A DNA stretch of 6,011 nt from assembly GCA_031255315.1 (NCBI GenBank), contig JAIRSS010000230.1:1-6011 (forward strand), given 5' to 3'. The stretch's first letter is position 1. Each line of letters opens with the position of its first letter. A program made the translations under genes and the position numbers. The notes below the pieces were generated by a model, which was not told the origin of the DNA, ran no database searches, and was given only the letters and a program-made list of their open reading frames with translations. Origin of the DNA: Spirochaetaceae bacterium (GTDB lineage Bacteria; Spirochaetota; Spirochaetia; Treponematales; Breznakiellaceae). Below are positions 1 through 5,954 of the stretch, piece by piece.

Positions 1-240
1 GGTAAAGGAAAACCGGTTCCGCCCGTCGCCGTCTGAGTACACATAGCTTTCCGGCAGGTCTATGCTGAACCCCCAGGTAGGGGACGCCAAGGGTTCTCCC
101 TGGAGGGCCGGTTGAGAGATAAAAAGCTGGAAGAAAAAAAATAGAAGCAGAATTCCGCCCCGCCCGGCAGAGCCGTAGGGAATGGGAGGCTGCGGCGGGT
201 TACACGGCCCGTGAAACCGGGAATTCAAAGTAGGTTTCAT
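1..240 (-). CDS. N-terminal part of a probable exported protein of unknown function (runs off the left edge)
   Basis: Reading the - strand from the ATG at 240-238 gives 80 codons with no stop before the window edge, so only the 5' end is present. The first ~29 residues are polar and rich in Pro and Gly. A strongly hydrophobic core follows (about residues 30-42, including four consecutive Phe), then small and polar residues (SQPALQGEP) that could hold a signal-peptidase cleavage site. The mature part begins with a WGFSIDLPESYVYSDGDG motif of a kind I associate with treponemal periplasmic proteins; that association is from memory only. No Shine-Dalgarno sequence precedes the ATG. A purine-rich GGGCGGGGCGGA lies just before codons 30-31 (ATT, CTG), so a shorter product from a non-standard start cannot be excluded. 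The only other conventional start is the TTG at codon 5. Export is an inference from the hydrophobic segment, and the function is unknown. Confidence 0.6.
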   Translation of the reverse strand, partial: MKPTLNSRFHGPCNPPQPPIPYGSAGRGGILLLFFFFQLFISQPALQGEPLASPTWGFSIDLPESYVYSDGDGRNRFSFT

Positions 241-251
241 ATTATTATAGT
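224..251 (+). promoter_or_regulatory. Possible sigma-70 promoter for the rightward pseudouridine synthase gene
   Basis: TTCAAA (224-229, four of six matches to TTGACA) and TATAGT (246-251, five of six matches to TATAAT) are separated by 16 bp inside the AT-rich island between the divergent genes. The surrounding sequence is GC-rich, so the island stands out. The predicted start near 258 would give a leader of about 65 bases to the GTG at 325. The match is modest and based only on consensus. Confidence 0.3.
244..249 (-). promoter_or_regulatory. Possible -10 box (TATAAT) for the leftward gene
   Basis: The - strand reads TATAAT, a perfect sigma-70 -10 hexamer, ending four bases before the ATG at 240. 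No good -35 is present at 17 bp (TACGCT) and there is no TG extension. If it is used, transcription would begin at or just inside the annotated start codon, giving a leaderless mRNA or implying a downstream start. Confidence 0.3.
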
Positions 252-310
252 ATCGGGTATTTATAGAGCGTAGTATGGGCGGATGAATATATTTCGCCGA
301 AGTTTGTTAT

Positions 311-315
311 GGGGG
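311..315 (+). promoter_or_regulatory. Candidate ribosome binding site selecting GTG 325
   Basis: GGGGG lies nine bases before the GTG at 325. The in-frame ATG at 283 has only GGCGG directly abutting it, which is too close to work as a Shine-Dalgarno. This favours the GTG, and the protein alignment register does too. Confidence 0.4.
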
Positions 316-324
316 ATTGTCAGG

Positions 325-969
325 GTGAAGCGCGTCGCCGTCCTGTTTGAAAACGATGACTGTCTGGTTCTGAATAAGCCCGCCGGCCTGGCGGTCCAGG
401 GCGGGAAAGGGGTGGGGGTTTCCCTTGACTTCCTGCTTTCAGATGAATGGTCGCCCCGGCCCCTCCTGGTTCACCGGCTGGACAAGGATACCTCAGGGCT
501 TATCCTCGCGGCCAAGACCGCCGCCGCGGCGGCCCGTTTTTCCGCCCTCTTTGCCGGGGAGGGCCGCCGGCTGGTCCGGAAGCAATACCTCGCCGTCTGC
601 GCCGGACGGCCGGAGCCTGAAGCAGGGCGTATCAAGACGGAACTGGAGATACGGGGAAAGGGTAAATACGCGGAGACCGGCTACCGGGTCGTGTCCGTCA
701 AAGCGGGGTTTTCCCTCCTGGAACTGGAACTGGGGACGGGCCGTATGCATCAAATACGCCGGCACCTGGCGCTTATTGGGCATCCCGTTTTGGGGGACGA
801 CAAATACGGGGATTTTACGCTGAATAAGGAATTGCGAAGGACCGGCGGGCTCAGGCGGCTCCTCCTTCACTCTTTCCGGCTTATCATACGCGCCGAAGCC
901 CTGGGGTATCCCCTTGATGTGCTGGCCCCGCTGCCTGAGTATTTTTCGTCCTTTGCAAATCCCGGCTGA
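325..969 (+). CDS. RluA-family RNA pseudouridine synthase without S4 domain
   Basis: Predicted to isomerise uridine to pseudouridine in structured RNA, most likely 23S rRNA, in the cytoplasm. Counting from the GTG at 325 (214 aa), the family motifs appear in order: the NKPAGL entry motif (17-22), the catalytic HRLDKDTSG motif (50-58) with Asp53 as the expected catalytic residue, and the GTGRMHQIR...GHPVLGDDKYG block (137-162) typical of RluA enzymes. The N-terminal S4 domain of RluC and RluD is absent, so the protein is a bare catalytic domain. An in-frame ATG at 283 would add 14 residues (MNIFRRSLLWGIVR). I prefer GTG 325 because family members usually begin just before the strand leading to NKPAG and because a GGGGG sits at good spacing. 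The target uridine cannot be told from sequence. The next gene starts 17 bases after the TGA, suggesting co-transcription. Confidence 0.88.
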   Translation: MKRVAVLFENDDCLVLNKPAGLAVQGGKGVGVSLDFLLSDEWSPRPLLVHRLDKDTSGLILAAKTAAAAARFSALFAGEGRRLVRKQYLAVCAGRPEPEAGRIKTELEIRGKGKYAETGYRVVSVKAGFSLLELELGTGRMHQIRRHLALIGHPVLGDDKYGDFTLNKELRRTGGLRRLLLHSFRLIIRAEALGYPLDVLAPLPEYFSSFANPG

Positions 970-986
970 CGGAGTATGATAATGGT

Positions 987-1280
987 ATGTGCTGGTTTTG
1001 CGGGTCTCCTATTACTGAAAGCGAACCTTTGGGGCGTTCCTTCCGTTGCGCCCAGTGCGGAAAGGATCTTCGTTCATGCCGGAACTGCCGGTTTTATCTT
1101 CCCGGCTACCGGGGAGATTGCGGGGAATCCCACGCCGAACCGGTGGGGGATAAGGAGCGGGGGAATTTCTGCGATTGGTTTTCCCTGGACCCAAAGTTCC
1201 GCTCCGCCGTTTCCGGGGAACAAAAGGCCCGGGACGCGGCGGCTTCCGCCCGGTCGGCCTTTGAGGATTTGTTTCAGTGA
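987..1280 (+). CDS. Small eight-cysteine zinc-ribbon-like protein, conserved hypothetical
   Basis: A 97-residue protein with eight cysteines: CxxC pairs at 2/5, 21/24 and 31/34, then single Cys45 and Cys62. Eight cysteines could fill two four-Cys zinc sites, the first two pairs forming a classic zinc ribbon and the rest a second site, but metal binding is inferred. The core CRNCRFYLPGYRGDCGE followed by DKERGNFCDWF matches a conserved uncharacterised protein type I recall from spirochaetes and some other bacteria. There is no signal peptide or membrane segment, and the C-terminal ~30 residues are Ala-rich and probably helical. GGAG at 971-974 lies 12 bases before the ATG. A longer frame starting at ATG 976 runs through the repeat region beyond, but it lacks the cysteine pattern and is not credible. 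Function unknown; it may share a transcript with the upstream pseudouridine synthase gene. Confidence 0.85.
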   Translation: MCWFCGSPITESEPLGRSFRCAQCGKDLRSCRNCRFYLPGYRGDCGESHAEPVGDKERGNFCDWFSLDPKFRSAVSGEQKARDAAASARSAFEDLFQ

Positions 1281-1281
1281 A

Positions 1282-1313
1282 CCCGTTCCCTCACCGCCGC
1301 AGACGGGAAGGGG
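1282..1313 (+). other. Weak stem-loop just after the zinc-ribbon gene
   Basis: CCCGTTCCC (1282-1290) can pair with GGGAAGGGG (1305-1313) with one mismatch across a 14-base loop, starting two bases after the stop codon at 1280. There is no T-tract after it, so it is not a convincing intrinsic terminator. It could still protect the 3' end or attenuate read-through. Confidence 0.25.
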
Positions 1314-1353
1314 AGCGGCCGGTATTCGGAGTCCCGGTCGTTCTATTCTAAAT

Positions 1354-1590
1354 AACGTGAGTTTGACGGGAACCAAGCGCGCCTGTCATCCGGCCTGGAT
1401 GCCGCGAAGGATCATGCGTATGGCCTTACGTCACGCCGCAATGCGGTCCGTGTCAGCGGGAGCGAAGCGGGCCGCAATGCGGCGCAATTCGGACGAACGG
1501 GTGCTTCACGGGATTGCTTCGCCCGGCAATTTGCCGCACCTCCGTAGTGGCGGTAGTGAACATGAGTTTTCTTTCTGCCGAACTCACGTT
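1354..1590. mobile_element. MITE-like non-coding element with 10-bp terminal inverted repeats
   Basis: AACGTGAGTT at 1354-1363 and its exact reverse complement AACTCACGTT at 1581-1590 bound 237 bp of non-coding DNA. The same four bases, AAAT, flank both outer ends (1350-1353 and 1591-1594), as a target-site duplication would. The interior is full of short inverted repeats: CATCC/GGATG (1387-1401), GCCGCAATGCGG twice (1435-1446 and 1471-1482), GCGAAGC/GCTTCGC (1462-1468 and 1516-1522) and CGGCAATTTGCCG (1524-1536). I see no plausible protein of its own. This fits a miniature inverted-repeat element mobilised in trans, or a structured intergenic repeat. The termini and flanks are read directly from sequence; mobility is inferred, since only one copy is visible here. 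Confidence 0.55.
1435..1482. repeat. Pair of 12-bp direct repeats, each itself palindromic
   Basis: GCCGCAATGCGG occurs at 1435-1446 and again at 1471-1482, 36 bases apart. Each copy is nearly self-complementary (CCGCA, one base, TGCGG); the second extends to GCCGCA/TGCGGC. GTCCG (1446-1450) and CGGAC (1490-1494) could form an outer stem enclosing the second copy. Both copies lie inside the MITE-like element. Confidence 0.6.
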
Positions 1591-1606
1591 AAATGGTATT
1601 GATGGA

Positions 1607-1638
1607 GGTTGTTCCAAAACTCAAGTTTTGGAACAGCC
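1607..1638. repeat. 32-bp near-perfect palindrome upstream of murI
   Basis: GGTTGTTCCAAAACT (1607-1621), a two-base centre CA, and AGTTTTGGAACAGCC (1624-1638) form 15-bp arms. The 11 inner pairs are perfect, and the single DNA mismatch would be a G-U pair in RNA. As RNA the hairpin would close with a UCAA tetraloop. No T-run follows (GTGATGATTT), so a standard rho-independent terminator is unlikely. TGATG occurs just outside both ends (1600-1604 and 1640-1644). I recall similar GTTCCAAAAC palindromes scattered between genes of termite-gut treponemes, which would make this a dispersed repeat. That recollection is unverified. Confidence 0.7.
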
Positions 1639-1673
1639 GTGATGATTTATGTTGAGAGGATTTATTTAAGAAG

Positions 1674-2507
1674 ATGGACACACGGCCTATTTTGTTTCTC
1701 GATTCCGGCATGGGAGGGCTTCCCTACTACCGGCATTTTTATCACCGCAATCCTGACGAATTCCTGATTTATATAGCGGACCGGGCGAATTTTCCCTACG
1801 GGCCTAAAAGTAAAGACGAATTAACCGCCGCCCTCACCGCCCTGGTATCCGCCCTCCGGGAGGCGTTCCGCCCCAAACTCGCCGCCCTGGTCTGCAACGC
1901 CGCGTCGGTGTCGGCCTTGCCGGTTCTCAGGGAAACCTTTCCGGATATCCCCTTTGTAGGCACCGTCCCGGCGGTAAAACCGGCGGCGCTCGGAAGCGTA
2001 AGCCGGCGGATCGGCGTAGTGGGAACCGAGCGGACCGTGGCCGAACTGAATACGCCGGAATTCGCCGCCCGGTACGGCGGCTGCGCGGTTATCACCCTGG
2101 CGGCCCCCAAACTTGTGGACTGGGTGGAATACCGGTATACCGGCGCGGCGGCGGAGGAACGCCGCCGGGTGGTGGCGCCGTATGTGGACTACTTTCGGAA
2201 CCAGGGCGCAGACGCTCTGGTACTGGGCTGTACGCACTTCCTTTTTTTGCTGGATGAATTCACGTCCGCCGCCAGGCCTGGTATGAAGGTTTACGATTCC
2301 ATGGAAGGAGTTTCCCGGCGCATCGAAGCCCTTCTGGATGAAATGGGCCTCCGCGCTCCGCCCCCCGCCGGGGAGACAGGCCCGCCGTCCGCGGGTAAAC
2401 CGGCCAATATCCTCATGGTAACCGGGCCGTCCTGGACAGACGGCGTGTGGCGGACCCGCGCCCGGCAATTCGGCCTTGAGCTTCGCTCCTTTGGAGGCCC
2501 GGCGTGA
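1674..2507 (+). CDS. murI: Glutamate racemase
   Basis: Cofactor-independent racemase supplying D-glutamate for peptidoglycan precursors in the cytoplasm. Its 277 residues show the family motifs in order: FLDSGMGG with Asp10-Ser11, PYG (41-43), the first catalytic cysteine in CNAAS (Cys74) and the second in LGCTHF (Cys186, with Thr187 and His188). Both cysteines of the two-base mechanism are present. The usual CNT(A/S) motif reads CNAAS, so the Thr that normally contacts the substrate is Ala76. Residues 227-243 form a Pro/Gly-rich linker before a short C-terminal segment, slightly extending the usual ~265 residues. AGAGGA (1655-1660) lies 13 bases before the ATG, a rather long spacing. No alternative start lies upstream, since the frame has a TGA at 1653. 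The 5' flank is the palindrome and MITE-like element. The stop overlaps the rsgA start. A related aspartate/glutamate racemase activity is the main alternative. Confidence 0.9.
   Translation: MDTRPILFLDSGMGGLPYYRHFYHRNPDEFLIYIADRANFPYGPKSKDELTAALTALVSALREAFRPKLAALVCNAASVSALPVLRETFPDIPFVGTVPAVKPAALGSVSRRIGVVGTERTVAELNTPEFAARYGGCAVITLAAPKLVDWVEYRYTGAAAEERRRVVAPYVDYFRNQGADALVLGCTHFLFLLDEFTSAARPGMKVYDSMEGVSRRIEALLDEMGLRAPPPAGETGPPSAGKPANILMVTGPSWTDGVWRTRARQFGLELRSFGGPA
2493..2497 (+). promoter_or_regulatory. Shine-Dalgarno of rsgA inside the murI 3' end
   Basis: GGAGG lies six bases before the GTG at 2504, within the last codons of murI. It supports the GTG start and the GTGA stop-start overlap, an arrangement that usually couples translation of the two genes. 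Confidence 0.7.
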
Positions 2508-3496
2508 GCAGCCCCCGCAGAGGCCGGGTTATCCGGGGGTCCCGGAACATCTTCATCGTCCGCGTTCAGGGCGGAGCGGGGGAGGAGGAAACCGAAATTG
2601 AGTGCCGGATCAAGGGGAAGGTTCTTAAAGGGGTTGAGGGCTTTTACAACCCCTTAGCGCCAGGAGATTGGGTGAGCCTGGAGCGGGACTCCTCCCAACC
2701 GGGGAAAGGCCGTATTCTGGCGGTGGAAAAACGGCGGAACCTGTTCACCCGGCTTAACCAGCAGGGCTTTGACCGTAACCGATCCGTGCTTCCCCAAATT
2801 CTGGCGGCCAATATAGACGCCGTTTTCTGCGTTTGCACCCCGGCTTCCCCTCCCTGGCGGCCCCGGTTCCTGGACCGGCTGCTCCTTCAGGCGGATATAG
2901 CCCGAATCCCCGCCTGGATCGTCTGTAACAAGTGGGATCTTTTTCGAGGGGACGCGGACATAGAGGAGCGGCTTGAGGACTTCCGGCGCATCGGGTATCC
3001 TGTCCTCACCGTTTCGGCCAGGACCGGCGAGGGCTTGGAAGGGCTGCGGGAAGCCGCCGCCGGACGCCTTTCGGTATTGACAGGCCAGTCCGGGGTGGGA
3101 AAGTCTAGCCTTGTCAACGCCCTTTTGGGGGAAACCCGGCAGAAAGTCGGGGCCGTCAATGAAAAGTACGACCGGGGCAACCACATCACGGCCATGTCCG
3201 TTCTCCTGGAAGGACCGGAGGACCGGGAACATCCGGGGCGCTCCGCTGGATTTATCGACACCCCCGGCATACGCCGGCTTCTCCCGGACGGAATTTCCGC
3301 CGGCGAGGTAGAATTGTATATGCGGGAATTCGCCCCGCTCGCGGGGAAGTGCAGTTTCGGCCTTTCCTGCGCCCACCGCCGGGAACCAGGCTGTAAGATC
3401 ATGGAAGCCGTACACGCTGGGGCCATTCATGAGGACCGGTATGAAAGTTTTCTCAGGATCAAAGATGAATTAGCGGGGAAAGCGATCAATGAATAG
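2504..3496 (+). CDS. rsgA: Small ribosomal subunit-dependent GTPase A (RsgA/YjeQ)
   Basis: GTPase that acts late in 30S ribosomal subunit maturation. The 330 residues show the diagnostic circularly permuted G domain: an N-terminal OB-fold region (about 5-80), then NKWD (142-145, G4), SARTG (171-175, G5), the P-loop GQSGVGKSS (194-202, G1) and DTPG (252-255, G3). A C-terminal zinc finger follows, with Cys283, Cys289, His291 and Cys297. The switch I segment reads RGNHIT (224-229) where most family members have GRHTT; the last Thr is kept. Translation starts at a GTG overlapping the murI stop as GTGA, with GGAGG at ideal spacing, so translational coupling to murI is likely. The mutS2 start lies 18 bases after its TAG. 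Length is normal for the family. Confidence 0.95.
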   Translation: MSSPRRGRVIRGSRNIFIVRVQGGAGEEETEIECRIKGKVLKGVEGFYNPLAPGDWVSLERDSSQPGKGRILAVEKRRNLFTRLNQQGFDRNRSVLPQILAANIDAVFCVCTPASPPWRPRFLDRLLLQADIARIPAWIVCNKWDLFRGDADIEERLEDFRRIGYPVLTVSARTGEGLEGLREAAAGRLSVLTGQSGVGKSSLVNALLGETRQKVGAVNEKYDRGNHITAMSVLLEGPEDREHPGRSAGFIDTPGIRRLLPDGISAGEVELYMREFAPLAGKCSFGLSCAHRREPGCKIMEAVHAGAIHEDRYESFLRIKDELAGKAINE

Positions 3497-3514
3497 ACGG
3501 AATGCAGAGCTGGA

Positions 3515-5944
3515 ATGTCTGAAATGAACGGGAAAACGCTGAAACTTCTGGAATTTGACGCAGTCCGCACGCAGGTGGCGGACTGCGCTCTGAGCGGGGA
3601 AGCGGCCCGGCGTATTGCCGCGGACCTGCCCGTAGGGGATCCTCAGGCTGTCCGGGAGCTTAAACGCCGGGTTGCCCTCGTCCTGGACCGTCTTAACTCC
3701 GGGGATGAGGAGCCGAGGGGAAGCCTGCCGGACATAGCCGCCGTACTCGCCAAACTGGAGGTTGAGGGCGCGGCGCTGGAGCAGGACGAAGCCTATGCCG
3801 CAGGCGTCTTTGTGGAGCGGGGGGAGGCGTTAAGAACGTGGCTCCGCCTGTCCGCCGATACCGATCTGCTGACCGAAGGCGTTCCCGATTGTTCCGCCCT
3901 GGCCCGGGAAGTGTTCCGGATCCTGGACCGGGACGGCAAACTCAGGGATCTGCCCGAATTCAGGGACATAAAGCGGCGGATTCAGTCCTTAAAAGGCGAC
4001 CTGAACGCGCTGGTATCGCGGTACACGAACAACGATGAAACCCGGCGTATGCTTCAATCCCCGGTCCCTTCCCAGCGGGACGGCCGCGTGGTCCTGGCCC
4101 TTAAAGCCAACTTCCGGGGCCGTATCCGGGGCATTGTGCACGAAGTTTCCACCACCGGGCACACGCTTTTTTTGGAACCCGATGAGGTGATCGAAAAGAA
4201 CAACGACATCCTCATTGAGGAGCGGCGGCTTGACGCCGAAATACGCCGGGTCTTCCGGGAATTGACCGTCCGTCTAAAAGACGGCCTCCCGCTCCTTGAG
4301 GATTTCCACAATCGGATTATAGACCTGGAAACCCTTCGCGCCCGGGCCCGGTATTCCCGGGACATTCGAGGGAATTTCGCGGACGCCCCTGGTGGGGAGT
4401 GTCCCGCCGGTACCACTCCCGTTCTGTTGCAGGCCAGGCATCCCCTTTTAGGAACAGGGGCTGTACCCATTGATTTCGTCATGAATACCCGGACGGTGAT
4501 CATCACCGGCCCGAATACGGGGGGCAAGACCGTTGCCCTGAAAACGCTGGGCCTCTTTGCCCTGATGAACCAGTTCGGCCTTGCCCTGCCGGCAGGGGAA
4601 GGAACGGCGCTTCCGGTTTTCGATGGGATTTACGCCGACATCGGGGACGAGCAGTCCCTGAGCCAGTCCCTGTCCACCTTCTCCGCCCACATGACCAACA
4701 TCGCCGCCATAACCGGCGCGGCGGGGAAAAACTCCCTGGCGCTTCTGGACGAGTTGGGTTCCGGCACGGACCCGGAGGAGGGGAGCGCCATCGCCATGTC
4801 CATCTTGGACTACCTTATCGGCAAAGGCTGCTGCACCGTGGTTACTACTCATCACGGAATGCTCAAGAACTACGGCTATTCCCGTCCGGGGGTGGAAAAC
4901 GCCTCCGTGGAATTCGACGGTCAAACTCTGTCCCCCACCTACCGTATCGCAATGGGCGTTCCCGGCGAAAGCCGGGCGGTGGATATTGCCGCCCGGAACG
5001 GCCTGCCTCAGGCGGTCATCCAGGGCGCCCGCTCATATCTGGCGGAAGAGCGATCCGATGTCTCCGCCCTGATTACGGAACTCAAGCGGAAACACCGCGA
5101 TCTGGACGCCGCCGCCGCCGCGTCTAAGGCGGAAGCCCAAAAACTGCGGGAGGAGCGGCGGCGCTCTGATCTGAGGGAGCTCAGGCTCAGGCAGCGGGAA
5201 CTGATCCTTAAAGAAGGCGGCGTGGGGAACCTCCGGCTCCTTCTGTCTGAAAGCCGGAAACAGCTTGAAAATCTGGTCCGGGAACTCAAAGAAGGGGAGA
5301 TAAACCGGGAAAAGACCGTGAAGGTGAAGGAATTCCTGCGGGAAATGGAGGAAGCGGTCAAGACCGAAGCCGCCGCCCTGGACGAGGAAGCGGCGCTCTT
5401 CCGGGATGAACGCCGCCTCTCGGATGCGGGGGAAGCCGCCGGAACGGATCTGGAAACAGAAGGCCGCAGGACCAGGAAGCCGGAGACCGCCGTACTCCAG
5501 GCCGGCGCGGAAGTCCTTGCCGGGGAGCATAAACGCCGGGGGACCATCCTCAGACCGGATAAGAAGGGGCGGTGGATCGTAGAGATAGGTTCCCTTAGAA
5601 TGACCTTTGACGCAGGGGACCTTATCCCCCTTTCCCCGCCGGCCAAAGCCCCCCAATCCCCCCTTATCCTCCAGGCCGACTTGTCAGGGGGAACGCAGGC
5701 CCAATTTGAACTCAGCCTTCGGGGGATGCATCTGGAGGAAGCCCTGGAAACCCTGGAGCGTCAAATAGACGCCGCCGTCCTGGCGGGTTTGCATGAATTT
5801 TCGGTAATTCACGGTAAAGGGGACGGTGTCTTACAGAAAGGGGTTCATGGCTTCCTTAAACGCCAGAGCGTGGTGGCGGACTACTACTTTTCCCGCCCCG
5901 AACTCGGCGGTTTCGGCAGAACCGAAGTGATACTGAAGCAGTAA
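3515..5944 (+). CDS. mutS2: MutS2 family ATPase with C-terminal Smr domain
   Basis: An 809-residue MutS2, which lacks the mismatch-recognition domain of MutS. Family roles are suppression of recombination at branched DNA and, in Bacillus, splitting of collided ribosomes; which applies here is not visible. Order: N-terminal helical core (1-300), Walker A GPNTGGKT (332-339), ABC signature region DEQSLSQSLSTFSAHM (378-393), Walker B LALLDELGSGTDP (408-420, with Asp412 and Glu413), switch His TTHH (444-447), a charged Glu/Arg/Lys-rich coiled coil (about 505-635), a small beta-rich region (about 660-705) and the Smr domain (731-809). The Smr domain keeps HGKGDG (766-771), but its first motif is LSLRG (733-737) where LDLRG is usual, so the Asp is replaced by Ser. 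An ATG at 3524 (Met4) is an equally good start, with GGA nine bases upstream. Likely in an operon with rsgA. Confidence 0.95.
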   Translation: MSEMNGKTLKLLEFDAVRTQVADCALSGEAARRIAADLPVGDPQAVRELKRRVALVLDRLNSGDEEPRGSLPDIAAVLAKLEVEGAALEQDEAYAAGVFVERGEALRTWLRLSADTDLLTEGVPDCSALAREVFRILDRDGKLRDLPEFRDIKRRIQSLKGDLNALVSRYTNNDETRRMLQSPVPSQRDGRVVLALKANFRGRIRGIVHEVSTTGHTLFLEPDEVIEKNNDILIEERRLDAEIRRVFRELTVRLKDGLPLLEDFHNRIIDLETLRARARYSRDIRGNFADAPGGECPAGTTPVLLQARHPLLGTGAVPIDFVMNTRTVIITGPNTGGKTVALKTLGLFALMNQFGLALPAGEGTALPVFDGIYADIGDEQSLSQSLSTFSAHMTNIAAITGAAGKNSLALLDELGSGTDPEEGSAIAMSILDYLIGKGCCTVVTTHHGMLKNYGYSRPGVENASVEFDGQTLSPTYRIAMGVPGESRAVDIAARNGLPQAVIQGARSYLAEERSDVSALITELKRKHRDLDAAAAASKAEAQKLREERRRSDLRELRLRQRELILKEGGVGNLRLLLSESRKQLENLVRELKEGEINREKTVKVKEFLREMEEAVKTEAAALDEEAALFRDERRLSDAGEAAGTDLETEGRRTRKPETAVLQAGAEVLAGEHKRRGTILRPDKKGRWIVEIGSLRMTFDAGDLIPLSPPAKAPQSPLILQADLSGGTQAQFELSLRGMHLEEALETLERQIDAAVLAGLHEFSVIHGKGDGVLQKGVHGFLKRQSVVADYYFSRPELGGFGRTEVILKQ

Positions 5945-5954
5945 GGGAATTCCC
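5945..5954. repeat. Short palindrome immediately after mutS2
   Basis: GGGAATTCCC is a perfect 10-bp palindrome directly following the mutS2 TAA. With no loop and no T-tract it is not a recognisable terminator. The remaining sequence to 6011 shows no gene I can support. Confidence 0.3.

Noticed and set aside
1363..1391. TTGACG as a possible -35 box for a promoter reading toward murI
   Set aside because: The hexamer at 17 bp is TCATCC, which is not a -10 box, and the TTGACG overlaps the terminal inverted repeat.
976..1602. A 208-codon open frame starting at ATG 976 that overlaps the zinc-ribbon gene and spans the repeat region
   Set aside because: It is in a different frame from the clearly conserved eight-cysteine protein, has no recognisable domain, and its 3' half translates the inverted-repeat element. 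GC-rich DNA keeps such frames open by chance.
1607..1650. The palindrome as a rho-independent terminator
   Set aside because: The stem is long, but the following bases are GTGATGATTT with no T-run. The inner stem is AT-rich, unlike typical terminators.
1281..1673. tRNA, small RNA or CRISPR array in the long gap
   Set aside because: No cloverleaf with a TTCRA-type T-loop, and no regularly spaced repeat of CRISPR length, could be found. The repeats here are inverted or occur only twice.
2654..3430. Long open frames on the - strand opposite rsgA, murI and mutS2
   Set aside because: They lie antisense to genes with full sets of family motifs, show no recognisable domains, and reflect GC-rich codon bias on the coding strand.
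150..5952. Unusual number of GAATTC sites (I count ten in the window)
   Set aside because: Seven fall in frame as GAA-TTC (Glu-Phe) codon pairs with the preferred codons of these genes, so codon choice explains most of the excess.
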